Made by a program: the position numbers and the translations under genes. A stretch of 64,000 nucleotides of DNA from Flaccisagitta enflata (lineage: Eukaryota; Chaetognatha; Sagittoidea; Aphragmophora): NCBI GenBank assembly GCA_965153355.1, contig OZ231128.1, forward strand, positions 24,986,001-25,050,000. The letters are read 5' to 3'. This document shows, one piece after another, positions 11,661 to 44,907 of this stretch (position 1 is the first letter of the stretch; each line of letters starts with the position of its first letter). The notes beneath the pieces were generated by a model. That model worked only from the letters and a program-made list of their open reading frames with translations. It was not told the origin of the DNA and searched no databases.

Positions 11661-12236
11661 CTTGATTTAATCTACAGCCATTTTTCTTTATGAGAACATG
11701 TTATTTTTTTCTGAGGTTCAGTGTTCTTATTTTTTAGTTAATTTGAGGCTCAAACTGTTGTTATGATGTTTTTATTTCATTTTGATTGCTAGCTTATTCT
11801 GGAATGTTCTTTTTTCTGATAATGACTTTGATTTTCAACTGAAACAAGATGAGAAACATTAACCAAGATGTTTATCTTAAATAAATTAAATTATCTTAAG
11901 ACTGCAAGGCATATTGAACTCAAGCATTGCTATTGCAGTCTTACTTTTATGTACTTGTCATTACGGCAGTTCCTCAAGGGATGCCGGAGGGATTGTCCTT
12001 AACGGTGATGAGTGAGGTTCAGATATTCTTAAATTCCCCTAGTTTAGAGGCAGGCGATGTGCTTATGATTGTTCCTAATTTTTTCTTTATCTGAGCCTCA
12101 ATTTTTTTTACAGACAAGTTTCTTAGTCAAAGTAATGAGAGTAACAAATAATAAAATTTGAGCCCTCAAATGAAATTATGGAAATGAAAACCTTGTTTCT
12201 CTGGATGTCAAAAAGCCAAAGACTGACTCTTAACTT
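11661..12236. other. Unassigned AT-rich sequence
   Basis: Contains a degenerate stretch related to the neighbouring element (GAGCCCTCAAATGAAATTATG near 12160), otherwise nothing recognised. Confidence 0.4.
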
Positions 12237-12352
12237 TTAAGTCGCGTGAACGCAACTTGATAATCCTTTTTAAAACCTCCTTAAAAAACCTTTTTCATCA
12301 CTGCCCCCGCCCACCCGCTCGTGACTTGGGAAGCTGTGTTTCCAGCTTTGTT
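12237..12352 (-). repeat. R-family repeat copy, degenerate
   Basis: Reverse orientation: TTTTAAGTCGCGTGAACGC, CACTGCCCCCGCCCACCCG, CTCGTGACTTGGGAAGC, ending CAGCTTTGTTT. Lies about 120 bp past the lectin-gene stop codon. Confidence 0.65.
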
Positions 12353-12471
12353 TCCCGATTAATCGAGGTTCGACCTGACATCTTCTGAAGCCCAGAGTTT
12401 CTTACTGTTTGACTTGAGCAAATTCCGTTCTTTTCGAAACGAGCTATATGCTCTCGAAGATTACGGGCTTG

Positions 12472-32839
<20,368 letters not shown>

Positions 32840-33674
32840 TTTACTTTTACAAAGTATGATTTCCAAGGTAGAACGTGTAAGTTGTAGGAACTTGGATTTT
32901 GCTGTCATGAGGTTTCTTCCAAAGTATCTCGGCTTGCCGCTGGATGTTACATAAAACTTCTCCCCGTTTTTTCCCAGTTCCCAGTTACATCATGGCGGTC
33001 GTTTTTTGCTCGCAGCCTTTTTTGTCAGTTTTGATGAAAGTGTATGTTGTTTTATTGGCAACATTTTCAATGCTTTGCGGTGCTAGACATTTTACATTTT
33101 GTTCACATATTCACATATAAGAAAGAGCTGATTTTTTTTTCAAATAGCGCCGACCAGAAGTCTCTACAATCATAAGTTAAGTTTAGTTGAATATTTTTAG
33201 AATATTTTGAAATTCTGTTTATTTTTCTGGCATTTTCCAGATTTATCTCGAAAATGAGATCTTTAGTTTGATGTAATATATTTGAACCTTAAAATGTCCC
33301 AGGTGATAATTGTGCATGCTAGCAATAGAATGAGTACACCAATGGGCTTAAGAAAGCTGCAGGCGCAGAGCCTGCTCACATGGCAAAAACTTTGTTAGAA
33401 CTTACCAAAAACTTGTAAAACCAACCAAAATATAGGAAATGAATTTTTTGTCTGATAACTGAGCTTGCCAGCAAGGTTAGTCCAGCAGCTTGTGAATGAG
33501 GGCCATTTTGCTAGTTTGAAATGCCAAAAAGGAAAAAGAAAAGAGAAAGAAGGCAAGAGACTAGACAGAAAACAGAAATCCTAGATTTACGACTTTTTTT
33601 CTGGTTGGTAATTTTTTTTTATTAACTAATAATTATCAAAATGAAATGAACAAAAGGACTTGAATCTCTCCACT
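32840..33674. other. Region upstream of the lectin gene
   Basis: Should contain the lectin promoter. I see no convincing TATA box at the usual distance, and no other feature. Confidence 0.35.
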
Positions 33675-33777
33675 TTTTAGTCGCATGCACGCGACTCTAC
33701 AACCCGCTTTGTCCGTCGGTTGGTTGGTCGGTCGTTCGGTTGGTCACACTTTACTTTTTTTTATCACTTATATTTCT

Positions 33778-33879
33778 TTAAGTCATTTTTAGTCATTCTA
33801 AATGATTTTAAGGCATTCTAAGTCATTCTTAGTCATTCTGAGTCATTTTAAGTCATTCTAAGTCATTTTTGGTCATTAG
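33778..33879. repeat. AAGTCATTYT minisatellite, left part
   Basis: About ten 10-11 bp units (TTAAGTCATTCTAAGTCATT). The same repeat resumes at 37755-37855, and a relative lies at 29030. Confidence 0.85.
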
Positions 33880-36800
33880 GGGTGCACCACACAGAAATCC
33901 ATGAATATTAGGTTTTTCACTGTTTTAGCTAATATTGGTTATTTTTTTCCTGGGAAACTCATCAAGACACTTCCCCTTGCTACTATTACAGTTCATGTTT
34001 GAACTCCAATAGGCAATTTAGAGGTTTTAGTGGCTAGTGCTTGATAAATTTTACTTTTTTACACATAGCTACAATTGTCTAGCTCAATTTTAAACTTCAA
34101 TTATGGATAAAATAGAGCAACCAGTGCTACCGCCACTTATCTTTTAGTGATACAACATCATGAAAAGCAATCAAGGCAAAAATGAGAAAAATCGCCGCTG
34201 TCAGAGTGCTGCAACTGAATAAAACGTGTATGAAAGAGTTTTTTTAGCATTTTTTCATCTTTGAAACAGTCTCACTGACCCCAGCCAAATCGCCAAAATG
34301 ACCTTTTGTTTTGATTCAATTTAGAGGTCAAGGTGTTGTCGCTTTAGTTTAGGATGTTCTATGCTACAGAAATCAACATAAGAACACCGTTTTTCAATTC
34401 ATTTGACCGCTTGTCATGACCAATCAAAAATCGAGTATAATGCACTATTTAAACAGAAGGGGGCAAAATGTTGTATTATGAAATCTTGTAAAAAATGGTT
34501 GAATATTGATAAATCTGAGCCTCTAAAACTGTTAAATTGCTCAATTCTTCAAAATATGCTCTTATACTAATGATTTGGGTGATTTATTAGCTTAAAATTG
34601 CCAATATTTGCTATGAAAATCAAAAAACAAATTTTTGCTAATTTTACAGTTTTCCACTATGCTTTTTCTTTAATAAATGGTCATATATCTTAAGGCTAAT
34701 TCTTTTTTTTTTTACTAAAAAACAAAATTTCATATCTGTCTGGACATAACCCAAGGTCTCTTGGCATGATTTTTTTACAAAATAAAAAAAAATATATAGT
34801 AACCTTTCCCTTTAAACAGAAGGGGGCAAAATGTTGTATTATGAAATCTTGTAAAAAATGGTTGAATATTGATAAATCTGAGCCTCTAAAACTGTTAAAT
34901 TGCTCAATTCTTCAAAATATGCTCTTATACTAATGATTTGGGTGATTTATTAGCTTAAAATTGCCAACATTTGCTATGAAAATCAAAAAACAAATTTTTG
35001 CTAATTTTACAGTTTTCCACTATGCTTTTTCTTTAATAAATGGTCATATATCTTAAGGCTAATTCTTTTTTTTGACTAAAAAACAAAATTTCATATCTGT
35101 CTGGACATAACCCAAGGTCTCTTGGCATGATTTTTTTACAAAATATAAAAAATAGTAACCTTTCCCTTTAAACAGAAGGGGGCAAAATGTTGTATTATGA
35201 AATCTTGTAAAAAATGGTTGAATTTTGATAAATCTGAGCCTCTGAAACTGTTAAATTGCACAATTCTTCAAAATATGCTCTTATACTAATGATTTGGGTG
35301 ATTTATTAGCTTAAAATTGCCAACATTTGCTATGAAAATCAAAAAACAATTTTTTGCTAATTTTACAGTTTTCCACTATGCTTTTTCTTTAATAAATGGT
35401 CATATATCTTAAGGCTAATTCTTTTTTTTGACTAAAAAACAAAATTTCATATCTGTCTGGACATAACCCAAGGTCTCTTGGCATGATTTTTTTACAAAAT
35501 ATAAAAAATAGTAACCTTTCCCTTTAAAGGGTGCACCAAACAGAAATCCATGAATATTAGGTTTTTCACTGTTTTAGCTAATATTGGTTATTTTTTTCCT
35601 GGTAAACTCATCAAGACACTTCCCCTTGCTACTATTACAGTTCATGTTTGAACTCCAATAGGCAATTTAGAGTTTTTAGTGGCTAGTGCTTGATAAATTT
35701 TACTTTTTTACACATAGCTACAATTGTCTAGCTCAATTTTAAACTTCAATTATGGATAAAATAGAGCAACCAGTGCCACCGCCACTTATCTTTTAGTGAT
35801 ACAACATCATGAAAAGCAATCAAGGCAAAAAATGAGAAAAATCGCCGCTGTCAGAGTGCTGCAACTGAATAAAACGTGTATGAAAGAGTTTTTTTAGCAT
35901 TTTTTCATCTTTGAAACAGTCTCACTGTACCCCAGCCAAATCGCCAAAATGACCTTTTGTTTTGATTCAATTTAGAGGTCAAGGTGTTGTCGCTTTAGTT
36001 TAGGATGTTCTATGCTACAGAAATCAACATAAGAACACCGTTTTTCAATTCATTTGACCGCTTGTCATGACCAATCAAAGATCGAGTATAATGCACTATT
36101 TAAACAGAAGGGGGCAAAATGTTGTATTATGAAATCTTGTAAAAAATGGTTGAATTTTGATAAATCTGAGCCTCTGAAACTGTTAAATTGCACAATTCTT
36201 CAAAATATGCTCTTATACTAATGATTTGGGTGATTTATTAGCTTAAAATTGCCAACATTTGCTATGAAAATCAAAAAACAATTTTTTGCTAATTTTACAG
36301 TTTTCCACTATGCTTTTTCTTTAATAAATGGTCATATATCTTAAGGCTAATTCTTTTTTTTGACTAAAAAACAAAATTTCATATCTGTCTGGACATAACC
36401 CAAGGTCTCTTGGCATGATTTTTTTACAAAATATAAAAAATAGTAACCTTTCCCTTTAAACAGAAGGGGGCAAAATGTTGTATTATGAAATCTTGTAAAA
36501 AATGGTTGAATTTTGATAAATCTGAGCCTCTGAAACTGTTAAATTGCACAATTCTTCAAAATATGCTCTTATACTAATGATTTGGGTGATTTATTAGCTT
36601 AAAATTGCCAACATTTGCTATGAAAATCAAAAAACAATTTTTTGCTAATTTTACAGTTTTCCACTATGCTTTTTCTTTAATAAATGGTCATATATCTTAA
36701 GGCTAATTCTTTTTTTTGACTAAAAAACAAAATTTCATATCTGTCTGGACATAACCCAAGGTCTCTTGGCATGATTTTTTTACAAAATATAAAAAATATA

Positions 36801-37755
36801 GTAACCTTTCCCTTTAAACAGAAGGGGGCAAAATGTTGTATTATGAAATCTTGTAAAAAATGGTTGAATTATTGATAAATCTGAGCCTCTAAAACTGTTA
36901 AATTGCTCAATTCTTCAAAATATGCTCTTATACTAATGATTTGGGTGATTTATTAGCTTAAAATTGCCAATATTTGCTATGAAAATCAAAAAACAAATTT
37001 TTGCTAATTTTACAGTTTTCCACTATGCTTTTTCTTTAATAAATGGTCATATATCTTAAGGCTAATTCTTTTTTTTTTTTGACTAAAAAACAAAATTTCA
37101 TATCTGTCTGGACATAACCCAAGGTCTCTTGGCATGATTTTTTTACAAAATAAAAAAAAATATATAGTAACCTTTCCCTTTTAAGGGTGCACCACACAGA
37201 AATCCATGAATATTAGGTTTTTCACTGTTTTAGCTAATATTGGTTATTTTTTTCCTGGTAAACTCATCAAGACACTTCCCCTTGCTACTATTACAGTTCA
37301 TGTTTGAACTCCAATAGGCAATTTAGAGGTTTTAGTGGCTAGTGCTTGATAAATTTTACTTTTTTACACATAGCTACAATTGTCTAGCTCAATTTTAAAC
37401 TTCAATTATGGATAAAATAGAGCAACCAGTGCTACCGCCACTTATCTTTTAGTGATACAACATCATGAAAAGCAATCAAGGCAAAAATGAGAAAAATCGC
37501 CGCTGTCAGAGTGCTGCAACTGAATAAAACGTGTATGAAAGAGTTTTTTTAGCATTTTTTCATCTTTGAAACAGTCTCACTGACCCCAGCCAAATCGCCA
37601 AAATGACCTTTTGTTTTGATTCAATTTAGAGGTCAAGGTGTTGTCGCTTTAGTTTAGGATGTTCTATGCTACAGAAATCAACATAAGAACACCGTTTTTC
37701 AATTCATTTGACCGCTTGTCATGACCAATCAAAAATCGAGTATAATGCACTATTA
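33880..37755. repeat. Higher-order array A-BBB-A-BBB-A
   Basis: Unit A (about 570 bp, GGTGCACCACACAGAAATCC to ATAATGCACTATT) at 33880-34449, 35528-36100 and 37184-37753. Unit B (about 355-365 bp, TAAACAGAAGGGGGCAAAAT to AACCTTTCCCT) at 34450-34812, 34813-35168, 35169-35526, 36101-36456, 36457-36814 and 36815-37182. Copies differ at only a few sites. No protein longer than 60 residues is encoded on either strand. Confidence 0.95.
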
Positions 37756-37855
37756 GGTCATTTTGTCATTCTAAGTCCTTTTTGGTCATTTTAAGTCATT
37801 TTAAGTCATTCTAAGTCATTCCAAATTATTTTTAGGCATTCTATGTCATTCTCAG
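37755..37855. repeat. AAGTCATTYT minisatellite, right part
   Basis: Resumes directly after unit A3 with AGGTCATTTTGTCATTC. Confidence 0.8.
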
Positions 37856-37900
37856 TCAGTAAGTCTTGCACGCGACTTATAGGTGTTGGCCTTGTTTTTT

Positions 37901-38320
37901 CAGAAATTTTAAGAAGTCTAAGTCAGAAAAGAACTAAACATTGTTGAAGTGATACTAAAATTACAATTGAAATGGTAGTTTATATAGTAAGAGGGGCCCC
38001 GCGCCCCAGGTCAAACATAGGGCCCCGCGCCATGTTGATCCGGCTCAGAAATGTCCCATCAACCCCTATTCCACAATGAATCTGCGACAAATCCTTGAAA
38101 TCATTTCTGAGTAACGAGTTTTGCTGACCACACTTTCACCGATTATCTATTTTACTATTAAATGTCTCTTTCACTCACGTCTTCCTCAAACGTGAATGTA
38201 ATGGCTGCTCAAAGTCCATCTTCGCCGAAAGAGAAAAAATGTATCAAGTTATTTCCAGGTCAATTACCTTTCCTCCAGGTCCTCCAGGTCAATTACCTGC
38301 AAATTACAAAAATCGCTTAT
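37901..38320. other. Unassigned sequence
   Basis: Short GGGGCCCCGCGCC repeats near 37990-38030 and CCAGGTCAATTACCT repeats near 38255-38300. No gene supported. Confidence 0.4.
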
Positions 38321-38637
<317 letters not shown>

Positions 38638-38735
38638 GGCGTGATTTTGTGGTGGCATACGGATTACCGCGGTTAAAGGAGGCTCGAAAAGTCAGTTGAC
38701 TCGTCCAGGATTTGGCCAGGAAAGGTGCGAGACAA

Positions 38736-38745
38736 AGATGAAGAA

Positions 38746-38792
<47 letters not shown>

Positions 38793-38892
38793 AGAAGAAG
38801 AAGAAGAAGAAGAAGAAGAAGAAGAAGAAGAAGAAGAAGAAGAAGAAGAAGAAGAAGAAGAAGAAGAAGAAGAAGAAGAAGAAGAAGAAGAA

Positions 38893-38939
<47 letters not shown>

Positions 38940-39097
38940 AGAAGAAGAAGAAGAAGAAGAAGAAGAAGAAGAAGACCTCAGGACAAGCAAATGGATAGGA
39001 AGGAGAGGAAGAAGAAGAAGACGAAGAAGAAGAAGAAGAAGAAGAAGAAGAAGAAGAAGAAGAAGAAGAAGAAGAAGAAGAAGAAGAAGAAGAAGAT
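38736..39097. repeat. (GAA)n microsatellite
   Basis: About 80 units (38736-38973) and about 29 units (39008-39095) separated by a 30-bp unique spacer. Confidence 0.98.
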
Positions 39098-39129
39098 AAT
39101 GAGAGCAGGATGGTACGAAGATAAAGCGT

Positions 39130-39362
39130 TTTTAGGAAGGAAGGAATGATGGGAGGAAGGAAGGCTGGAAGGAAGGAAGGAAGGAAGGAAGGAAGGAAGG
39201 AAGGAAGGAAGGAAGGAAGGAAGGAAGGAAGGAAAGATGGAACGAAGAAAGGAAAGATGGAACGAAGGAAGGCAGGAAGGAAAGATGGAACGAAGGAAGG
39301 CAGGAAGGAAGGAAGGAAGGAAGGAAGGAAGGCAGGAAGGAAGGAAGGAAGGAAGGAAGGCC
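39130..39362. repeat. (GGAA)n microsatellite with AGATGGAACGAA variants
   Basis: GGAA runs broken by repeated GGAAAGATGGAACGAAGGAAGG blocks. Confidence 0.97.
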
Positions 39363-39772
39363 AGGTGAAGCGGGAAAACGTGAAGGAATCAAAATGAGTG
39401 TCAAGGGAGTTAAGTCAAGGGATTTGAATAGAGAATGAAAGAAGAGGTGACGAGAGCGAGAAGAAGGTGAAAGAAATGAAAGGAAGGTGAAAGAAATGAA
39501 AGAAGGTGATATAACTCCAAAAGAGAGTGATGGAAAGAAATTGCACAAGGTGTGTACAAGATACTGATGGCAAGTAAGTTGTAATCGCTTCCTAGCAACT
39601 GACCGACAGATTGACCAACGGACTGGTAAATCAAACTAAAAACGGACACGGAAGGCTACTCCAAAGGCTTAGCCATGAAAGGCTCCTCCAAAGGCTCAGG
39701 CACACCTACGAAAACAAAGATGTGATGCTTTAGGTAATGGATTGAATTAGAAGCAGGGTCGTTTTCCGATGA

Positions 39773-39917
39773 GAGAGAGAGAGAGAGAGAGAGAGAGGTG
39801 AGACAAAGAAAGGAAGATTAACGTCGGATTTCGGATTCAAAACCTGGACTCTCACAAGCACGACAAGACTGCAGAAAGTAAGTTGAATGGACCATCAAAG
39901 AAATGGGAATGAGATTC

Positions 39918-39964
<47 letters not shown>
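39773..39964. repeat. Two (GA)n microsatellites
   Basis: 39773-39797 and 39919-39964, flanking about 120 bp of unique sequence. Confidence 0.95.
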
Positions 39965-39969
<5 letters not shown>

Positions 39970-40016
39970 AAGGTGGAGCGTTAAAAAGATAGAAGGACAT
40001 ACACATAGAAAGAAAC

Positions 40017-40115
40017 ATAGACAGACAGACAGACAGACAGTCATGTTGAATAAAGTTGGAGATGGGGACAGACAGACAGACAGACAGAAAGACAGAGTCA
40101 CAGAGGTAGGATAAA
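40017..40115. repeat. (CAGA)n blocks
   Basis: CAGACAGACAGA at 40019-40041 and 40070-40089. Confidence 0.9.
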
Positions 40116-40259
40116 AACTACACTGAGATGTACAAAGCATGCAGAAACCCATTGACAAAATGTCAGACAGACGGACGAAGGCAAGCTGATGTAGATAGAG
40201 GAGGAAGATTGGACAAAAACAGACACCGAGTTAATGGAGGTATGTACGTGCGAGTTTCT

Positions 40260-40634
40260 ATTATGGTGAGAGAGAGAAGAGACAGAGAGAGTGAGATTCA
40301 AAGAGAATTCGAAGGCACAACACGACTTGAGCGCGACTTTCGTGAATTGTTGTCGTAACGAACATCCTGTCGTAACGAACATCCATTTCAAGCCAAAGAG
40401 AATTGCAAATAAGAAAAGCATTCGAACGAAGAACAGGAAGGTTACGAGAGATGAACAAGGACAACGATGGACAGAGACAACGACGATGAGTACCCAGGCC
40501 GTTTACGCTAGATTGTGCGTAAGAGATGGCAAATGAGCAGGGGCAGGGATCTTTCAAAAAACGGCCTCTGAATCTTGGAGCAACGTAGCAAACGGAAGGA
40601 CGGACGAACGCACAGATGGATGGAGAAAGAGAGA

Positions 40635-40686
<52 letters not shown>

Positions 40687-40987
40687 AAGGTGAATTCGAA
40701 GGCACAAAACGACTTGAGCGCGACTTTCGTGAATTGTTGTCGTAACGAACATCCATTTCAAGCCAAAGAGAATTGCAAATAAGGAAAGCATTCGAACGAA
40801 GAACAGGAAGGTTACGAGAGATGAACAAGGACAACGATGGACAGAGACAACGACGATGAGTACCCAGGCCGTTTACGCTAGACTGTGCGTGCGAAATGGC
40901 AAATGAGCAGGGGCCGGGATCTTTCAGAAACGGCCTCTGAATCTTGGAGCAACGGAGCAAATGGAAGGACGGACCGACGCACAGATG

Positions 40988-41041
<54 letters not shown>
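40260..41041. repeat. Tandem duplication, about 370-390 bp unit
   Basis: GAATTCGAAGGCACAA starts at 40302 and 40691. Both units contain GAGCGCGACTTTCGTGAATT, CCCAGGCCGTTTACGC, GGATCTTTCA and a GGACGGACCGAC-type R remnant, and both end in (GA)n (40635-40682, 40992-41041). Confidence 0.9.
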
Positions 41042-41045
<4 letters not shown>

Positions 41046-41409
41046 TCAGAGTTAGAGGGCCGTGTTCATGCGACTGAAAAGGAATAACGATGAAGGAAGG
41101 AAAAGGAGGCCTTGGAATTGCCTTAGATTCAATTCAATTGCTGCTCGTCTTGCAGTTCTAAGCGTAAGATTTCAAATTGTTAGAAACCTCAAGTTCATCA
41201 TTGTCCTAGAACGCAACATGAGACTAAATTGTCTTCTACTGCTGGCACGTTTGTGAAAAAAAAGAAAAAGAATAAGAAAAAGTATTTCTGTCCAAAAGAA
41301 ACACGAATCTATGTCCAATTCTTTTCTTTGGGAATGAAAAGTGTAGCAAAAGAATTTTCAACGTGGTAAACGGCAACAACAATGATCTGACGATTATTAC
41401 CACAACGGT

Positions 41410-41492
41410 TGGGACGTTGATAATGACATGACGACGACGATGATGATGACCAAAACGACGACGACGATGACGACGACGACGGTCAGAATGAA

Positions 41493-41524
<32 letters not shown>

Positions 41525-41525
41525 C
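41410..41525. repeat. (GAC)n microsatellite
   Basis: Two ACGACGACGACGAC runs separated by GGTCAGAATGAAACG. Confidence 0.9.
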
Positions 41526-42989
41526 AGGATGAAACTAATTCCAATGACGATGACCATACCTGTCAAAATGGTTACTAATCGCGGTAATCGTTTCCGAGGC
41601 TGAGTAGAGGCAACCACGCAATTTCCTCAGTGCCCTTCCAACAAGGGATTATAAACAGGTTCTGAAAAGACAGGCCGCGTCTTACTTTCATTGATCCACA
41701 TCGCTGTCATTCAAGCTATCCTCCCCCCCCTCCCCGCCACCCCCTCGCTCTGTCCTTTTGTGTCCATGTACCGTGCCATATATATAGAACTCGCAATTTG
41801 TTGAGGACGCCGACGTACCCAGGGATGGAAATCCTATTTGAAATGGAATGCTCCGTCTGCCAGACATGATACCCAAAGTTACACTTGAAGTATATAAAAT
41901 CATAAATGCTGTTACGCTTTCTTAAAACAAACCAATGAGTGATACTAAACTATGTCTATGTTGATGAAAACTAACAGTTCCTGCACAGTTCATAGCGGGG
42001 ATAAAAAAAAATGCAATAGTAAAACGAAATGAATAATTGACAAGAAACATTCAAACAGAGCTGAATTCTTAAGAACGGCATATGGCAAACAGTGGAAAAG
42101 TCCCAGTCTCGAAAGTCGTGCTAATCGGCCTGTTCGTGCTTTGTATGGTTGATTGGTCATTGAGAAACCGGAGAAGGGAAAAGGCCAATGTTTGCAGGGT
42201 TGAAGATCAACATTTACAACACGCACAGCGATGTTGGGGTGGGTGGGGAGGGGGATGGGAATTGCGAGGGGAGAATATTTACGGGGTGGTACTATCTTGC
42301 ACAAAGGATTGTCGCCTCATAATGATTGTTCTTATGATCTATCTGGTTAAATATTTCCTTTTAAACCAACAAGAGTTAGCAGTATAGTGGAGCACCGCTA
42401 GAGCGCTTCCGCTATTAGGTCATGCCCACCTACCTGTATAAGGCACGCAACCAGCAGTTCCACGAGAAATTTCTGTAGTTTTTCCGATATTGGCGATAAG
42501 GCAGCTTCACTACAGGATGTACCAACTCAGTTGTCACTTAAAAAATCGATGTATCTCAGCTGCCAGAAAAAATAATCAAATTCTGAAAAAAGTTTAAAGA
42601 GCATTTGAAAATTTTTTTTTGCCTATTAAGAGAAAAATATTGGGACATTATAAACAGTCATGGAAAAAAATCTTTGAAGTAGATGCCTTTTTGATAACAT
42701 TTTGCCATTTTTTATTGATTTCGTAAAACTACAACCTTGGAAATAAGTTTATCGCATCACTTAAAGCCCCATATCTCCTTTAAAAAAAAAAAAAAAAAAA
42801 AAAAAATCTAAAGAAATGGTGACATTCTGAAATGTCTTCAAGTTTTATAGCAGTTGGCGCCAACCGCGTTACTGTGCATTTAACCATTTTGAAATGAGAG
42901 CTGAATGAAGTTAGGTAGCTCTTTGGCAAAATGGCATAAAAATGGCATTTTTGAAACACAGTTCATGGAAGATGGCGCTTTGACGAGAA
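41526..42989. other. Region without a supported gene
   Basis: Holds a C-rich run (41722-41750), an A26 run (42781-42806) and two ambiguous open stretches near 41760-41900 and 42070-42250 that I could not resolve into exons. Confidence 0.4.
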
Positions 42990-43193
42990 AAACAAGGCCG
43001 TATACACGGCTACCGAAGTCACGTGCGGGAGGGCAGGGGCAGTGATAAAAAAAGCTTTTCCAGCAATTGGGCAGGAGCAGTAACGCAGAAAACGCCCGTA
43101 AACGCCAAAAAAAGCTAATGCGGACGGACGGATGGATGGACCGACCGACCGACCGACATAGCGGGTCATAGAGTCGCGTAGCACGCGACTAAT
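42990..43193 (+). repeat. R-family repeat copy, subfamily II
   Basis: AACAAGGCCGTATACACGGC, AGTCACGTGCGGGAGGGCAG, TTGGGCAGGAGCAGTAACGC, a GACCGACCGACC tract and GTCGCGTAGCACGCGACTAAT. Confidence 0.9.
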
Positions 43194-43267
43194 AATCAAC
43201 ATTATTTCAGAATCTCAGTGATTATTGATAGATCAAAATATTTTTCTCCAAAGAGATGAAAAACTTA

Positions 43268-43563
43268 AGACCAAGGTGGTAGCGGAGTATGTGCTATAAA
43301 GATGATCGCGGGACACAGACCAAGGTGATAGCAGAGTATCTGCTATGAAGGTGATCGCGGGACACAGACCAAGGTGGTAGCGGAGTATGTGCTATAAAGG
43401 TGATCGCGAGACACAGACCAAGGTGGTAGCGGAATTTGTGCTATGAAGGTGATCGCGGGACACGAACCAAGGTGGTAGCGGAGTATGTGCCAGGAAGGTG
43501 ATCGCGGGACACAGACCAAGGTGGTAACGGAGTATGCGCTTTAAAGGTGATCGCGGAACGCAG
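43268..43563. repeat. 49-bp tandem repeat, six units
   Basis: Unit AGACCAAGGTGGTAGCGGAG...GGTGATCGCGGGACAC, period 49 bp, about 90% similar between units. Open on the minus strand only because 49 bp units shift the frame without stops. Confidence 0.95.
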
Positions 43564-43861
43564 ACGTAGATTGTGGTTTGCAGTTTGTTGAAAGGAATTG
43601 GGTTGTCCAAATGACGTGAAATAATCGTTAAAACCGAGAAAGAGTGAGAAAGGAAAGAAAATTTGTAATTGTAATGAGCTGATTCTCTAGCAAACGACTT
43701 TACAGTTAAACGATTCGTGACTCTCGGAGTTAATGCCAATGCTTTGGGTTTAAAGGATCTCTAGGCAACAAGGAGAACCTTGCAGTTATCGCGTTTAGTT
43801 GGACAGGGGGCAGTTACAGCCCCTTCACAATTGTAAAATGTTACTGAGGCACTGACCGAAG

Positions 43862-44800
43862 GTGAGTAGAGTAGCGTGTATGCGAGTGAAGAGCGTGCAT
43901 GTTATGTACAGCCTCTGGGAGAGAGAAGGGAGAGCTGCCGTGCCCGGTGGTTTAAGGTCGTTGCATGAACAAACAGAAAATGGAACAGTCTTGACTTCGA
44001 CGGCTGCCAGACATGACAGAGAAGGACTCCCGCTAAATGTTTCATTTCAGTTCATTTTAGAGGGAAGATTGAGGAGGAGAAAGGCAATAGAGGCGAGACA
44101 GAGGAAAATGAAATCAACGAAGGTAAGACTCAGACGAAGAAAGGAAACAGAGGCAAGTCCAAATAAAAGAAAGGCAACAGAGGCAAGTCTAAAGAAAAGA
44201 AAGGCAACAGAGGCAAGTCTAAAGAAAAGATAGGCAACAGTGGCAAATCTAAGGAAAAGAAAATCAACAGAGGCAAGTCTAAGGAAAAGAAAAGAAACAG
44301 AGGCACGACTGAAAAAAAGTAAGGCAACAGAGGCAAAACTGAGATAAAGTAAGGTAACAGAGGAAAGATTGAGAAAGGTAATAGAGGCAAAACCCCAGTG
44401 GAAAAAAGGGTGACAACATGCAAGAATTAGGTGTAGAAAGGCAACAAAAGCAAGTCCAAGGAAAACTGAGATAAAGTAAGGTAACAGAGGAAAGATTGAG
44501 AAAGGTAATAGAGGCAAAACCCCAGTGGAAAAAAGGGTGACAACATGCAAGAATTAGGTGTAGAAAGGCAACAAAAGCAAGTCCAAGGAAAAGTAAGGCA
44601 ACCGGGGTAAGTCTAAAGAAAAGAAAGGAAACAGAGGTACGATTGAAAACAATGCCAAGAAGGCCAATAATGTGCACCATGTGGATTGTCAGACTTTTTT
44701 GCGTTAGGGACCAACAGATAGACCGACTGACAAGGTACTTTGGCGCACCTAAAAAGTAAGGCAACAGAGGCAAGTTGGTGGCGAAGAAAGGCAACAGAAG
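43862..44800. repeat. 30-bp tandem repeats and a 128-bp duplication
   Basis: Units of GGCAACAGAGGCAAGTCTAAAGAAAAGAAA run from about 44060. The block from CTGAGATAAAGTAAGGTAAC to GCAAGTCCAAGGAAAA occurs at about 44339-44466 and again at 44466-44594. A plus-strand frame (43862-44233) reads RKATEASLKK repeats. Whether it is expressed cannot be told. Confidence 0.85.
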
Positions 44801-44907
44801 AATAAAGGGTGACGAAGGCAATGAAACGATTCACTGAATTGAATCGAATTTCCTGGACGCAGTCGACAATAAACCGAAGAAATCACGTCTTACAGACGAT
44901 TGCCACG

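Larger units (their letters stand above)
33675..37900 (-). mobile_element. R-family copy split by a 4-kb insertion
   Basis: 3' end TTTTTAGTCGCATGCACGCG and CGGTTGGTTGGTCGG lie at 33675-33770. The 5' end AGTCTTGCACGCGACTTATAG and TGTTGGCCTTGTTTT lies at 37855-37897. The AAGTCATT minisatellite and the A/B array lie between. Confidence 0.65.

Noticed and set aside
33880-37755. A units as LTRs of a retrotransposon (TGCACC...AATGCA)
   Set aside because: No primer-binding site, no clear polypurine tract and no gag/pol frame. The interior is only tandem B units.
38239-38320. Collagen-like PPGPPGQLP reading
   Set aside because: Caused by a short CCAGGTCAATTACCT repeat next to a microsatellite, with no Gly-X-Y continuation.
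41688-41903. Possible discoidin-type exon on minus (LGIMSGRRSIPFQI)
   Set aside because: Only a few residues resemble the domain start, the rest does not continue it, and splice sites are weak.
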